This document shows, piece by piece, positions 16,155 through 25,501 of a stretch of DNA of 64,000 bases (position 1 is its first letter; the number at the start of each line of letters is the position of its first letter). Source of the stretch: JBBDWZ01 sp050732575. GTDB taxonomy: Bacteria > Gemmatimonadota > Gemmatimonadetes > Longimicrobiales > RSA9. The stretch spans positions 10,933-74,932 of the forward strand of contig JBOHRF010000002.1 of the NCBI GenBank assembly GCA_050732575.1. Direction: 5' to 3'. Below the pieces are notes generated by a model, which saw only the letters and a list, made by a program, of their open reading frames with translations, searched no databases and had not been told where the DNA came from. Both the position numbers and the translations under genes were made by a program.

Positions 16155-18119
16155 ATGAGTACGACGTTTCGCGCACCTGTGCCGACCCGAGGCGATGGCG
16201 TTCTTCGGCGGCGGCTGCCTGTGGGCGCGGAGCTGGTCGGAACGGGCGTGCACTTTCGGGTTTGGGCGCCCGCCGCGCGGCAGGTCGAGGTCAACATCGA
16301 AGGTGGTCCCGCTTCGGGCCAGCAAGTTTTACTGGCACCCGAGGACAACGGCTATTTCAGTGGCAGCTGCCCGCATGCAGGCGCGGGCACGTTGTATCGG
16401 CTGCAGCTCGACCGCAATCGGTCTTATGCGGATCCTGCTTCTCGCTTTCAACCGCAAGGACCGCATGGCCCATCGGAAGTCATCGATGCTTCACGGTTTA
16501 GCTGGAACGATCATGATTGGCGCGGCCCACGGGTCGACCGCCCGCTGCTCTATGAGCTGCATATCGGCACGTTCACGCGCGTTGGCACCTGGACGGCCGC
16601 GTTTACGCGCCTGCCGCATCTGCGTGATCTGGGTGTCAACATCATCGAGATCATGCCCGTGGCCGATTTTCCCGGACGCTTTGGCTGGGGCTACGATGGC
16701 GTCAACCTGTACGCGCCTACTCGCCTATACGGACGTCCTGACGATTTTCGTCGCTTTGTCGATGCGGCCCACGCATTGGGCATGGGTGTGATCCTCGACG
16801 TCGTGTACAACCATTTTGGGCCCGATGGTTGTGTGCTGGGCGAATTTGCGCGCGCCTATTTCTCGGACCGTCATGTTACTGACTGGGGCGCAGCCATCAA
16901 TTTTGATGGACCAGACTCGGGATCCGTGCGCGAATACTTCGTGAGTAACGCCGGCTACTGGATCAGCGAGTTTCATCTCGATGGCCTGCGCCTGGATGCC
17001 ACGCAAAACATCTACGACACATCACGTCCAAGCATCATCACTCAGGTCGCGGCGCGCGTGCGCGAAGCGGCGGGTGCGCGTCGATCGTTTGTGGTCGCCG
17101 AGAATGAGACGCAACAAGCCTGGCTGCTGCGCGCACCCTCCGGTGGTGGTGCGGGCCTCGATGCGCTGTGGAACGACGACTTCCATCATTCGGCGCGGGT
17201 CGCCATGACCGGTCGTGCGGAGGCGTATTACACGGATTATCGCGGCACGGCGCAGGAGTTGATCTCGGCCTCGCGCTGGGGATTCCTTTATCAAGGGCAG
17301 TACTACAGCTGGCAGGACAAACCACGCGGCAGCCCGGTTGTTGACATTCCGCTGACCCGGTTCGTGCACTACCTGCAAAATCATGATCAGGTGGCCAATT
17401 CGCGAACGGGCGAGCGGCTGCATCAGATCACGAGTCCCGGGCGCTGGCGCGCCATGACTGCGTTGCTGCTGCTCGGACCCGCTTCACCCATGCTGTTTCA
17501 GGGGCAGGAATTCGCGGCCTCCGCGCCCTTCCTGTTCTTTGCCGACCACCAACCGGAGCTGGCTCGGCAAGTGCGCCAAGGACGGAGAGCCTTCCTGAGT
17601 CAGTTCGCGAGCCTGGCCACATCGGAAGCGCAGGCATTGCTGCCCGATCCCATGGACGATCAAGTGTTCGAGAAAAGCCGGCTGGACTGGGCGGAGCTCG
17701 AACGCAACCAGCTCACGCTGGCGTTGCACCGAGACCTGATACGCCTGGCACGTTTGGATCCTGCATTGCAGCGGCGCGAGCGAAACATGGTGCAGGGTGC
17801 AACGCTCTCAGAAGAGTGCCTGGCCCTGCGTTTCTCGGGACACATTGGCAACGATCGTTTGCTGTTGGTCAATCTGGGTCGTCAGCTCACGTTCGTGCCC
17901 GCTCCAGAACCGTTGCTGGCGCCGCCCGCCTTGCGCGAATGGCGTTTGCAATGGTCCTCCGAATCACCGCAGTATGGCGGTGCCGGCACACCGCCCGTCG
18001 AGCGCCAGGATGGTTGGCACATTCCCGCCGAATGTGCGGTAGTCCTGGCTGCCCGCGCGCGTTTGCCCATGACGCCCGGCCATACTGTGCTTCCGCCCTT
18101 CCGCAAACCGCTGTCGTGA
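16155..18119 (+). CDS. treZ: Malto-oligosyltrehalose trehalohydrolase
   Basis: A GH13 enzyme that releases trehalose from maltooligosyl-trehalose. The 654-aa product has an N-terminal CBM48-like beta domain (GTGVHFRVWAPAARQVEV), then the catalytic barrel with LYELHIGTFT, VVYNHFGPDG, the nucleophile in DGLRLDATQ (Asp about 281), the acid/base in VVAENETQ (Glu about 316) and LQNHDQVANSR. ATG 16155 puts the CBM48 at the usual distance, though no strong ribosome site is seen. The partner TreY is not in the window. The stop overlaps the debranching-enzyme start (GTGA). Confidence 0.93.
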   Translation: MSTTFRAPVPTRGDGVLRRRLPVGAELVGTGVHFRVWAPAARQVEVNIEGGPASGQQVLLAPEDNGYFSGSCPHAGAGTLYRLQLDRNRSYADPASRFQPQGPHGPSEVIDASRFSWNDHDWRGPRVDRPLLYELHIGTFTRVGTWTAAFTRLPHLRDLGVNIIEIMPVADFPGRFGWGYDGVNLYAPTRLYGRPDDFRRFVDAAHALGMGVILDVVYNHFGPDGCVLGEFARAYFSDRHVTDWGAAINFDGPDSGSVREYFVSNAGYWISEFHLDGLRLDATQNIYDTSRPSIITQVAARVREAAGARRSFVVAENETQQAWLLRAPSGGGAGLDALWNDDFHHSARVAMTGRAEAYYTDYRGTAQELISASRWGFLYQGQYYSWQDKPRGSPVVDIPLTRFVHYLQNHDQVANSRTGERLHQITSPGRWRAMTALLLLGPASPMLFQGQEFAASAPFLFFADHQPELARQVRQGRRAFLSQFASLATSEAQALLPDPMDDQVFEKSRLDWAELERNQLTLALHRDLIRLARLDPALQRRERNMVQGATLSEECLALRFSGHIGNDRLLLVNLGRQLTFVPAPEPLLAPPALREWRLQWSSESPQYGGAGTPPVERQDGWHIPAECAVVLAARARLPMTPGHTVLPPFRKPLS

Positions 18120-20200
18120 CCCGGAGACGCGTGGCCTGGTCACCGAATGATGGTGAAGATGCCCTGGTCACGCGGGAATGGCTGGTCACCAACGGACGCG
18201 GTGGCTACGCGTCAAGTACGGTGGCGGGAGCCGCCACTCGCCGCTATCACGGATTGCTGATTGCCGCGCTGCCGGCACCGCTTGGCCGCACGGTAATGCT
18301 CAATCATCTGGTGGAGGAACTTCGACTGCCCGATGGCACACATGTGCCCCTGGGCTGCCGCGAAGATCATCACGGTCTGCACGTCGAGTGTGCTTCCTGG
18401 CTGCGTGAGTTCTGGCTCGAAGATGGATTGCCCGTTTGGCGCTTCGAAGTCGATGACTGCGCGCTGGAAAAACGCGTGCTCATGCCGCACCGCCAGAACA
18501 CGGTGTTCCTGCACTACCGCTTGCTGACCGGCTCGCGCCCCGCCCGCTTGCGGTTGCGGCCTTCCGTACACTTTCGTCCGCATGAAGCACCGGTCAGCAC
18601 GCCATTGCACGAGCCGCACACCATCCGCATTGTCGAACATCGCTACGAGCTGAGTGGTAATCCTGCGCTGCCACCACTACGCCTGCGCACATTCAGCTCA
18701 ACGTCACTACCCGCATTCGTCATCGATACGCATGTGCTCGAGCAAATCGCATATCGCACAGAAGCAGGACGTGGCTACGAGTCCACGGGCGAGCTCTGGT
18801 CGCCAGGCTATTTCCGGGCCGACCTGGCGCCCGGTGGTGAAGTCGCGCTGGTGGCATCGGTCGAGGAGTGGGACGTGATTGATGCACTGGATGCGTCCAG
18901 TGCGTTTGCTGCCGAGCACGATCGGCGCGGCCGTCTGCTGGCGCTCGCGCCCCGAACCGAGGACCCACTGCTCGATGAGCTGGTCCTGGCCGCCGACCAG
19001 TTTGTCATCTCACCCTCCGGCCGCGTGGAAGACGCGGCGCGCGCGCAAGCCGCAGGCGAGGAATTGCGCACCGTGATCGCCGGGTACCACTGGTTCACCG
19101 ACTGGGGCCGCGACACCATGATTTCGCTGGAAGGCCTGACCCTCTGCACGGGCCGCATGCGCGAAGCCGCCTTCGTGCTGCGCACCTTCGCGCATTATGT
19201 GCGCGACGGACTCATACCCAACATGTTCCCCGATCACGCCGTGGAGGGTCTGTACCACACCGCAGACGCCACCCTCTGGTATTTCCACGCCATCGATCGT
19301 TATCTCACATACACGGGTGATCGTTATACGCTCGACTTTCTGTTGCCGCGGCTGTTTGACATCGTCCAGCACCATATGAACGGTACACGATTCGGCATTG
19401 GTGTGGATCCGAGAGACGGTCTGCTCGGCCAGGGTGCGGACGGGTATCAGCTGACCTGGATGGATGCCAAGGTGGACGGCTGGGTGGTCACACCACGGCG
19501 CGGCAAAGCCGTTGAGATCAATGCGCTGTGGTACAATGCGCTGCGCCTGCTCGAGCAGTGGTCGCGCACGGCGGGGCTGCACAACGAAGCGGATCGACTT
19601 TCCGATCAGGCCGAACGAGCGTATCAGTCGTTCAATCGGCGCTTCTGGTTTGCCGGCGGCGGTTACCTCTATGACGTCGTGGATGGCGAAAACGGAAATG
19701 ATCCGGCCTGCCGACCCAATCAAGTCCTGGCCATCGCGCTGCGTTATCCGGTGCTGGACTCCGATCGCTGGCACAGTGTGATGCAGGTCGTGCGCGAGCA
19801 GTTACTCACTCCGTTCGGACTGCGCAGCCTTTCGCCTTTGCACCCTGATTACAAGCCGCGTTACTTCGGCGACCTGCGTGCGCGTGATGCGGCCTACCAC
19901 CAGGGCACGGTCTGGGCCTGGCTGATCGGTCCCTACGTGGATGCCTGGTTGAAGCTGCACCCGGAAGATTCCGCCGGTGTGCGGCAGTTGTTGGCCGCGT
20001 TCGACGATCACCTGAACGATTTCGGCACAGGCTCGATTGCTGAAATCTTCGATGCCGAGCCGCCCTTCACAGCGCGCGGCTGCATCGCGCAGGCCTGGAG
20101 CGTAGCGGAGGTGCTGCGCTGCCTGGTCAAGCTGGCCAACTGGCATGGCCCTACCCTGGAGTCCAACGAAATGGCCGCCGCGAGTCATAGCGCGCCCTGA
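18116..20200 (+). CDS. Glycogen debranching enzyme, amylo-alpha-1,6-glucosidase (GH133)
   Basis: Bacterial GDE: an N-terminal domain (residues about 15-240, LVTNGRGGYASSTVAGAATRR, RYHGLLIAALP) and a C-terminal (alpha/alpha)6 domain with YHWFTDWGRDTMISLEGL at about 325-340, GLYHTADATLWYF, LTWMDAKV and FDAEPPFTARGCIAQAWSVAE. It removes alpha-1,6 branches of glycogen. GTG 18116 overlaps the treZ stop by four bases; GTG 18131, with GGAG just before it, is an alternative. Together with treZ it would turn glycogen-type glucan into trehalose and free glucose or maltodextrin. Confidence 0.92.
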   Translation: MTRRRVAWSPNDGEDALVTREWLVTNGRGGYASSTVAGAATRRYHGLLIAALPAPLGRTVMLNHLVEELRLPDGTHVPLGCREDHHGLHVECASWLREFWLEDGLPVWRFEVDDCALEKRVLMPHRQNTVFLHYRLLTGSRPARLRLRPSVHFRPHEAPVSTPLHEPHTIRIVEHRYELSGNPALPPLRLRTFSSTSLPAFVIDTHVLEQIAYRTEAGRGYESTGELWSPGYFRADLAPGGEVALVASVEEWDVIDALDASSAFAAEHDRRGRLLALAPRTEDPLLDELVLAADQFVISPSGRVEDAARAQAAGEELRTVIAGYHWFTDWGRDTMISLEGLTLCTGRMREAAFVLRTFAHYVRDGLIPNMFPDHAVEGLYHTADATLWYFHAIDRYLTYTGDRYTLDFLLPRLFDIVQHHMNGTRFGIGVDPRDGLLGQGADGYQLTWMDAKVDGWVVTPRRGKAVEINALWYNALRLLEQWSRTAGLHNEADRLSDQAERAYQSFNRRFWFAGGGYLYDVVDGENGNDPACRPNQVLAIALRYPVLDSDRWHSVMQVVREQLLTPFGLRSLSPLHPDYKPRYFGDLRARDAAYHQGTVWAWLIGPYVDAWLKLHPEDSAGVRQLLAAFDDHLNDFGTGSIAEIFDAEPPFTARGCIAQAWSVAEVLRCLVKLANWHGPTLESNEMAAASHSAP

Positions 20201-20268
20201 CCTGCCATTGTGTGACGCCTGCGCGTTGGAAAGATTGAGCACACACACTACCGCAACCGCAGGACTGG

Positions 20269-21255
20269 ATGCGCAGATCACCAGGCTTTCATCAGCTGAG
20301 GTCCCTCGCCGTTGGCCTCGCCTTTTTGTGGGCGTCGGGTTGTGCGGATGCGTCTCGGCAGGAGAACGGCACACGGGCCAACCTTCGCATTGCCATGGTC
20401 ACTCATGGGCAGTCGGCCGATCCGTTCTGGTCAGTAGTGGCCAACGGTGCACGCGCAGCGGCGGCCGACCTGGGCGTGCGTGTGGACTATCAAGCACCCA
20501 CCCGCTTCGACATGGTGGAGCTCAGCCAGATGATCGATGCGGTGGTCGCAACGCGGCCCAGTGGGTTGATCGTCTCGATTCCGGATGCAGCAGCGCTTTC
20601 CGCTTCCATCGACCGAGCTGTGAAGGCAGGTATCCCGATCGTGTCCATCAACTCCGGAGGAGACGTAGCGCGCTCATTGGGTGTGCTGGCACACGTGGGC
20701 CAGTCGGAGTACGATGCCGGATTCGCGGCGGGCGAGCGATTGGGTGCAGCGCGCGTGCGTCACACCTTGTGCGTGAATCATGAGGTGGGCAACAACGCGC
20801 TGGATCAACGTTGCGCCGGCTTGGGCGCGGGGTTAGCGCCCACCGGCGGTCGCATGCGTGTTTTGGCGGTGGAGTTGGCCGATCCGGATGATGCGCAGCA
20901 GCGCGTGGCGGGCGCACTGCGTGCCGATACCACACTGGATGCGGTGTTGACCCTGGCCACCTCGGGAGCGGAGCCGACGCTGGCGGCTCTGCAACTATTG
21001 GGTCGCGCCGGTGTTCGCTTCGCTACCTTCGATCTATCGCCGCGTGTGCTGGAGGCCGTGCGCGACGGTCGCGCCGAGTTTGCCATCGATCAACAGCAGT
21101 ATCTGCAAGGTTATCTGCCCGTCGTGCTGCTCACGAAATACCTCGAGACGCTGACCCTGCCCGGTGGCGGCCGCATCATTGCGACCGGACCGGGGTTCGT
21201 CACCAGGGACGTGGCCGCGCAGGTGATCGACCTTTCCGCTCGTGGCATCCGCTGA
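20269..21255 (+). CDS. Sugar ABC transporter, periplasmic-binding lipoprotein
   Basis: The 328-aa protein is of the RbsB/FrcB type (Peripla_BP_4). It has a lipobox WASGC at about residue 25, then RIAMVTHGQSADPFWSVVANG, PSGLIVSIPD, AGIPIVSINSGG and FDLSPRVLEAVRDGRAEFAIDQQ, the hinge and ligand elements of this family. It is the first of three coupled genes; the permease start lies 14 bases inside its end. A pentose or hexose ligand is likely but cannot be fixed. It follows the debranching enzyme by 68 bases. Confidence 0.92.
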   Translation: MRRSPGFHQLRSLAVGLAFLWASGCADASRQENGTRANLRIAMVTHGQSADPFWSVVANGARAAAADLGVRVDYQAPTRFDMVELSQMIDAVVATRPSGLIVSIPDAAALSASIDRAVKAGIPIVSINSGGDVARSLGVLAHVGQSEYDAGFAAGERLGAARVRHTLCVNHEVGNNALDQRCAGLGAGLAPTGGRMRVLAVELADPDDAQQRVAGALRADTTLDAVLTLATSGAEPTLAALQLLGRAGVRFATFDLSPRVLEAVRDGRAEFAIDQQQYLQGYLPVVLLTKYLETLTLPGGGRIIATGPGFVTRDVAAQVIDLSARGIR

Positions 21256-22240
21256 CTCCCCGCGCTGGCACGCTCTTGCAGCCGCGCTGCCCGCGCTGGG
21301 CGGCGCACTGTTCGTTTGGCTGCTCTTCGCGCTGCTGGCAGGTGCGCCGTTCGTAGGTAGTCAGGGCCTGGCGGCTTACCTCAACGCGGCCGCGCCCATT
21401 GGCATTCTGGCGGTGCCCGTGGCGCTGCTCATGATCGCAGGCGAGTTCGATCTCTCCATCGGCTCCATCATCGGTCTGTGCAGCATGACGCAGATGCTGC
21501 TCGTGGTGGAGGCAGGCTGGCCGCTCGGACCCGCGCTGCTGGCCAGCGCGGCATTGGCCGTAGGCATCGGTCTGACCAACGGACTCATCGTAGTGCGCAC
21601 CGGCTTGCCATCGTTCCTGGTCACACTGGCCACGCTCTTCATGGCGCGCGGTTTGACCATCGCCGTCACTCGCCTTGTGACCGGTCGCACGCAACTGGGT
21701 GGTCTGCATCAGCACGAAGATGCCGGTTGGGCAGATGTGCTCTTCGGCACCGACCTCATCGGCAATGTCCAGCTGTCCGTGGTCTGGTGGATCCTGCTGG
21801 CCGGGCTGGGCAGCTGGTGCTTGCTGCGCACCCGCTTCGGTAACTGGATTCTGGCCAGCGGTGGCGCATCCGAGGCCGCGCGCAACAGCGGTGTGCCCGT
21901 GGCGCGCGTCAAAGTTTCGTTGTTCGTGTGCACGGCGCTGGCCGCAGCGCTGGTCGCCACGCTGCAGGTAGTGCGCTACGATGGCGCCGATGCACTGCGT
22001 GGTGAGCTGCAGGAATTCCGCGCCATCATTGCCGTAGTCATAGGCGGCACGCTGCTCACCGGCGGCTACGGCTCGGTGCTGGGCTCTACACTGGGCGCGC
22101 TCATTTTCGGGATGGTGCAGCAGGGCATTGTACTCACCGGCGCCAACGCCGACTGGTTCCAGGTGTTGCTGGGCGCGCTGCTGCTGGCAGCCGTACTCGC
22201 CAACCACACGCTGCACAAGCGCATGCAAGTGCGCGCATGA
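21242..22240 (+). CDS. Sugar ABC transporter permease (RbsC/FrcC type)
   Basis: The 332-aa integral inner-membrane protein has about nine to ten hydrophobic helices. BPD_transp_2 features include NAAAPIGILAVPVALLMIAGEFDLSIGS, GLPSFLVTLATLFMARG, and the cytoplasmic coupling region GGASEAARNSGVPVARVK. It starts with GTG at 21242, overlapping the binding-protein gene by 14 bases, and its stop overlaps the ATPase start by four bases (ATGA), so translation is coupled. Confidence 0.92.
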   Translation: MASADSPRWHALAAALPALGGALFVWLLFALLAGAPFVGSQGLAAYLNAAAPIGILAVPVALLMIAGEFDLSIGSIIGLCSMTQMLLVVEAGWPLGPALLASAALAVGIGLTNGLIVVRTGLPSFLVTLATLFMARGLTIAVTRLVTGRTQLGGLHQHEDAGWADVLFGTDLIGNVQLSVVWWILLAGLGSWCLLRTRFGNWILASGGASEAARNSGVPVARVKVSLFVCTALAAALVATLQVVRYDGADALRGELQEFRAIIAVVIGGTLLTGGYGSVLGSTLGALIFGMVQQGIVLTGANADWFQVLLGALLLAAVLANHTLHKRMQVRA

Positions 22241-22965
22241 GTGTGCTCCAAGCGCGCGCCATCTCACGCGCGTATGGCCCCGTGCAGGCCCTGGAGCAGG
22301 TCTCGCTCACGCTGGATGCAGGCACCATCACCTGCCTCATGGGCGACAATGGCGCGGGCAAGTCCACGCTCGTGCGTATCCTGTCCGGCGCCAGCCAGCC
22401 GACCAGTGGAACTCTGCTGCTCGATGAGCAGACTGTGTTCTTTGATCGTCCGGCCACGGCACGCGGACACGGCGTAATCACTGTGTACCAGGATCTGGCC
22501 CTGGCGCCACTCATGAGCGTCTGGCGCAATTTCGTGCTGGGCGCCGAGCCCGTGCACGGCCGTTGGATCAGGAGCCTCGACGTGCGCGGGGCGCGCGTTC
22601 GAGCGCGCGCCGAACTCGAGCGCTTCCAGCTTTCCATCGATGTCGATCGGCCCGTGCGCGAACTCTCGGGCGGCGAACGCCAGGTCCTGGCCATTGCGCG
22701 CGCCATCAACCTGGGCGCGCGTGTGCTCATCCTGGATGAGCCTACCGCGGCGCTGGCCGTGACCCAGGTCGAGCGCGTGTTGGCCGCCATCACCGAGGCG
22801 CGCAGCCGAGGCACCGCCATCCTGCTGGTGACCCACAATCCACAACACGCGCTGGCCTGCGCCGATCGCATCATCGTGCTGCAGCTCGGACGCGTGGTCG
22901 CCGCGCCCGACCCACACGCGATCGATGCCACTCAGCTGACTCGCGCCATCGTAGCGCCTTCATGA
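22237..22965 (+). CDS. Sugar ABC transporter ATPase, single nucleotide-binding domain
   Basis: The 242-aa protein has Walker A GDNGAGKST, Q-loop TVYQDLAL, signature LSGGERQ, Walker B LILDEPTAAL and the switch His in LLVTHN. Unlike RbsA it has only one ATPase domain, as in the FrcA group, so it should work as a homodimer under the FrcC-like permease. The three-gene order binding protein - permease - ATPase also matches frc-type operons. Transcription probably ends at the hairpin 22989-23010. Confidence 0.93.
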   Translation: MSVLQARAISRAYGPVQALEQVSLTLDAGTITCLMGDNGAGKSTLVRILSGASQPTSGTLLLDEQTVFFDRPATARGHGVITVYQDLALAPLMSVWRNFVLGAEPVHGRWIRSLDVRGARVRARAELERFQLSIDVDRPVRELSGGERQVLAIARAINLGARVLILDEPTAALAVTQVERVLAAITEARSRGTAILLVTHNPQHALACADRIIVLQLGRVVAAPDPHAIDATQLTRAIVAPS

Positions 22966-22988
22966 ATCCAAATACCCAAAAACAAAAA

Positions 22989-23010
22989 GAGGCCGGGTCG
23001 CCCCGGCCTC
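22989..23010. terminator. Bidirectional intrinsic terminator
   Basis: A perfect 9-base stem, GAGGCCGGG (22989-22997) with CCCGGCCTC (23002-23010), has a 4-base loop. On the minus strand it is followed by TTTTTGTTTTTGGG, a good U-tract for the small lipoprotein gene. It also closes the plus-strand ABC operon. Confidence 0.85.
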
Positions 23011-23034
23011 CTGTCCAGCCATTCTTCTGCGATC

Positions 23035-23217
23035 TTACATGCCCGTCGTGGTCGTGGTCGCCGTCGAATCCACGTGCTGCATGGCAGCCGTGTCCGCGGC
23101 GGGCGGCGTAACGGTCGGAGCAGGCGCGTCATCAACGGGCGGTGCATCTTCCTGCGCACCACCGCACGCCGCCATCAGCGCAATCGCCAGCATCCCGGCC
23201 AAGCGTGTGATCTTCAT
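23035..23217 (-). CDS. Small lipoprotein, unknown function
   Basis: A 60-aa product with a lipoprotein signal (MKITRLAGMLAIALMAACGG, Cys at 18). The mature part of about 42 residues is low-complexity, rich in Ala, Pro, Asp and Thr, and ends in a run of Thr. A ribosome site (GGGAGA) lies before the ATG and a strong terminator follows, so it is expressed as its own unit. No family is recognised. Confidence 0.75.
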   Translation of the reverse strand: MKITRLAGMLAIALMAACGGAQEDAPPVDDAPAPTVTPPAADTAAMQHVDSTATTTTTGM

Positions 23218-23311
23218 GATTGCTCTCCCGGAGAGATAAAAGTGGTTTCCTACCTCGCGTCGGGAAAATTAGCGCGTCAAGCTGTCAGGAGGATTACAGT
23301 CGGAACCGGAC

Positions 23312-23356
23312 GTGTCGGGCGTGACGGGCGTGACGGGCGTGACGGGCGTGACGGGA
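23312..23356. repeat. Five tandem GTGACGGGC units, left member of a facing pair
   Basis: Five head-to-tail 9-mers (first GTGTCGGGC, last GTGACGGGA). The complement-type units run at 23412-23474. The 55 bases between could form a loop. Confidence 0.85.
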
Positions 23357-23411
23357 GCAGCGGGGTAAGATGGTCAAATATTTTGGTGCATCATCGCTTG
23401 TCATCTGTTCC

Positions 23412-23474
23412 CGTTACGCCCGATACGCCCGATACGCCCGATACGCCCGATACGCCCGTTACGCCCGTTACGCC
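23412..23474. repeat. Seven tandem CG(A/T)TACGCC units, right member of a facing pair
   Basis: Seven 9-mers: CGTTACGCC once, CGATACGCC four times, CGTTACGCC twice. The final unit contains the stop codon TAA (minus strand, 23468-23470) of the sensor kinase gene. Confidence 0.85.
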
Positions 23475-24703
23475 GCGGAAAAAACCACCTCGACCTTGGT
23501 ACCATGGCCCTCTTTGCTGTCTACCGTTATTACGGCCTTGTGCGCATCCACAATCCAGCGTGCAATCGATAACCCCAGGCCCGCACCCGCCCGGCTGCGC
23601 GCCGGGTCAGCCCGATAGAATCGATCGAAAATGTGCGGCAATGCAGTGGCAGGAATGCCTGTCCCTGTATCCGATACAATGACTTTGCAATGTGTTCCAT
23701 TTCGTTGTGCGGAGGCGGTCACGTGGCCGCCTTCGGCCGTGAAATTGACGGCATTATCGAGGAGAATGAGAAACAGTTGGCGCAGCAGATTGGGATCGCC
23801 CTGAACAGGTGTTTCTTCCAGCACGCCGACCTCGACGTTTACACCCTTGGTCGCGCCCAGCGCACGGGCAGCCGATGCCGCATCGAGCAGCACATCGTCC
23901 AGGAAAACGTTTTCCCGATAGAGCGGCCATTCGCCCGCATCAGCGCGGGCCAGCAGCAGCATGTTCTCCACTAGCGAGCCCAGCCGTTTGGCTTCGGCTG
24001 AGATTCCGGTCAGGATTTCCTGGTATTCGGTCTCATTGCGCGGGCGTTGCAGGCCCACGTCGGAACGGGCACGCAGCACGGCAACGGGTGTCTTCAGCTC
24101 GTGGGCAGCATCGCCCATGAAGCGGCGCATCTGCTGGAAGGCGCGTTCGATGGGAGCGGTTGATTTGCCGGCCAGCACGAACCCGCCGATGCCGATGAGG
24201 AACAGGGCCAGCACGGCCGATGCGGCGAAGGCGGTGATGAATGATGGGAAGCGGTCGCGGATGTCGATCAGTTTTTCGAACGCCACTGTTGCGTAGGTGT
24301 TGCCCAGTGTGGTGCGGAATTTTTTGCCGTACAGCAACCAGGCCTGGTTGTTGGCAGTCACGGTGTCCTGCGCAATGGAATCGCGCAGCACGATCTGGGC
24401 AAATTGACGCACCCAGGGTTGCGCCTGCTTGGGAGAATACGGTTCGGCCTTGTCGTTGAACACGAATACCGCCCGTCCGTACAGTGCGGTGTCCTGTGCG
24501 AAGTCTATGGGCACGCTGCGCCCGGCCAATACCAGGCGAGTGCGCTGATAGACCGTGCGTTCGAGTGCATTGTTGAGCCCGAGTAGCTGTTGTCGGTTGG
24601 CCACGGTGTACACTGCAATACCGAACAGGGCAAGGATGACGGCAAACACGCCGATGTACCAGGCCGTGAGCTGCAGGCGGACGCGGCGCGTGGATGGATT
24701 CAC
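23468..24703 (-). CDS. Sensor histidine kinase
   Basis: The 411-aa inner-membrane kinase has TM1 (about 14-34), a periplasmic domain of about 125 residues, TM2 (about 160-182), a HisKA domain with the phosphoacceptor in GDAAHELKTP (His 201), and HATPase_c with N-box LFLILLDNAVNFTAEGG, G1 VSDTGTGIP and G2 GAGLGLSIARWIV. A HAMP linker is short or absent. The GTG start (24701-24703) overlaps the response-regulator stop, giving a coupled regulator-kinase pair. The stimulus is unknown. Confidence 0.93.
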   Translation of the reverse strand: MNPSTRRVRLQLTAWYIGVFAVILALFGIAVYTVANRQQLLGLNNALERTVYQRTRLVLAGRSVPIDFAQDTALYGRAVFVFNDKAEPYSPKQAQPWVRQFAQIVLRDSIAQDTVTANNQAWLLYGKKFRTTLGNTYATVAFEKLIDIRDRFPSFITAFAASAVLALFLIGIGGFVLAGKSTAPIERAFQQMRRFMGDAAHELKTPVAVLRARSDVGLQRPRNETEYQEILTGISAEAKRLGSLVENMLLLARADAGEWPLYRENVFLDDVLLDAASAARALGATKGVNVEVGVLEETPVQGDPNLLRQLFLILLDNAVNFTAEGGHVTASAQRNGTHCKVIVSDTGTGIPATALPHIFDRFYRADPARSRAGAGLGLSIARWIVDAHKAVITVDSKEGHGTKVEVVFSAA

Positions 24704-25377
24704 AGTCCGAAACGGTAGCCCGCGCCGCGCACGGTCTGGATCAGCTTGGGCTCGAAGTCGTCATCGATCTTGCGGCGCAGCCGCCGCACCAGCACTTCCA
24801 ACACATTGGTGAACGGGTCGTGGTTTTCATCCCAGACGCGTTCCGTGATGGCACTGCGCGACAATACGGCGCCTTCGTTGCGTACCAGCACCTCGAGCAG
24901 CTCCCACTCCTTGGCAGTCAGATTGATCTCGTGACCACCGCGCTGCACCTGTCGGCTGCGCAGGTCTACCTCCAGGTCGGCAATGTTGCGTCGCGAGTTC
25001 ATGAGCAGCGGCTGGCGGCGCGCCAACGCGTGTACACGGGCCAGCAGCTCCTGAAAGGCAAACGGCTTGGTCAGATAGTCATCCGCGCCCGAGTCCAACC
25101 CGGTTACCCGGTCTTCCACGGTAGCACGCGCGGTCAGCATGAGCACGGGTGTGGTATCCCCGCGCTCGCGCAGCATGCGGCACAAATCAAAGCCGTTGCC
25201 GCCCGGAATCATGATGTCGATGATCAGAACCGTATACTGGGATAACGAGGTCCGGCGCGATGCTTCCTGAAACGTGCCCGCAGTCACAGCTTCGATGTGA
25301 TGATCGCGGAAGCCCGCTTCGATTACCCCAGCCAGCTCGCTGTCATCCTCGACCAGCAGAACGCGCACGACACCCAC
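24700..25377 (-). CDS. OmpR/PhoB-type response regulator
   Basis: The 225-aa regulator has a receiver domain (acidic pocket EDD 10-12, phosphoacceptor Asp 54 in LIIDIMIPGG, Thr in MLTARAT, Lys in YLTKPF) and a winged-helix Trans_Reg_C domain ending in LIQTVRGAGYRFGL. It is the first gene of the two-gene unit with the kinase. Upstream lies a GC-rich repeat patch. Confidence 0.95.
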   Translation of the reverse strand: MGVVRVLLVEDDSELAGVIEAGFRDHHIEAVTAGTFQEASRRTSLSQYTVLIIDIMIPGGNGFDLCRMLRERGDTTPVLMLTARATVEDRVTGLDSGADDYLTKPFAFQELLARVHALARRQPLLMNSRRNIADLEVDLRSRQVQRGGHEINLTAKEWELLEVLVRNEGAVLSRSAITERVWDENHDPFTNVLEVLVRRLRRKIDDDFEPKLIQTVRGAGYRFGL

Positions 25378-25409
25378 TCCTGAGCAGAAAACTGGAACAT
25401 AATCAAAAC

Positions 25410-25490
25410 GACGGATGAACCGGATGCACCGGGTGAACCGGGATGGTTTGGCGAATCCGGGATGATTCGGGAATGCGGGGAGGGGCGGGC
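25410..25490. repeat. Degenerate GGATGAACCG-type repeat patch
   Basis: Units CGGATGAAC, CGGATGCAC, CGGGTGAAC, CGGGATGG and CGGGATGATT run in one orientation, then a G-rich stretch. A small stem CGAATC/GATTCG is present inside. It resembles the array at 14711-14797 but without a clear facing partner. It lies between the SGNH gene stop and the regulator start. Confidence 0.6.
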
Positions 25491-25501
25491 GGGTCGGGGG
25501 G

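Noticed and set aside
21200..22267. 355-codon minus-strand frame opposite the sugar permease
   Set aside because: His/Gln/Arg-rich composition typical of the reverse frame of a membrane protein gene.
23312..23474. Tandem arrays as a CRISPR locus
   Set aside because: Units are 9 bases with no spacers, and no cas gene is nearby.
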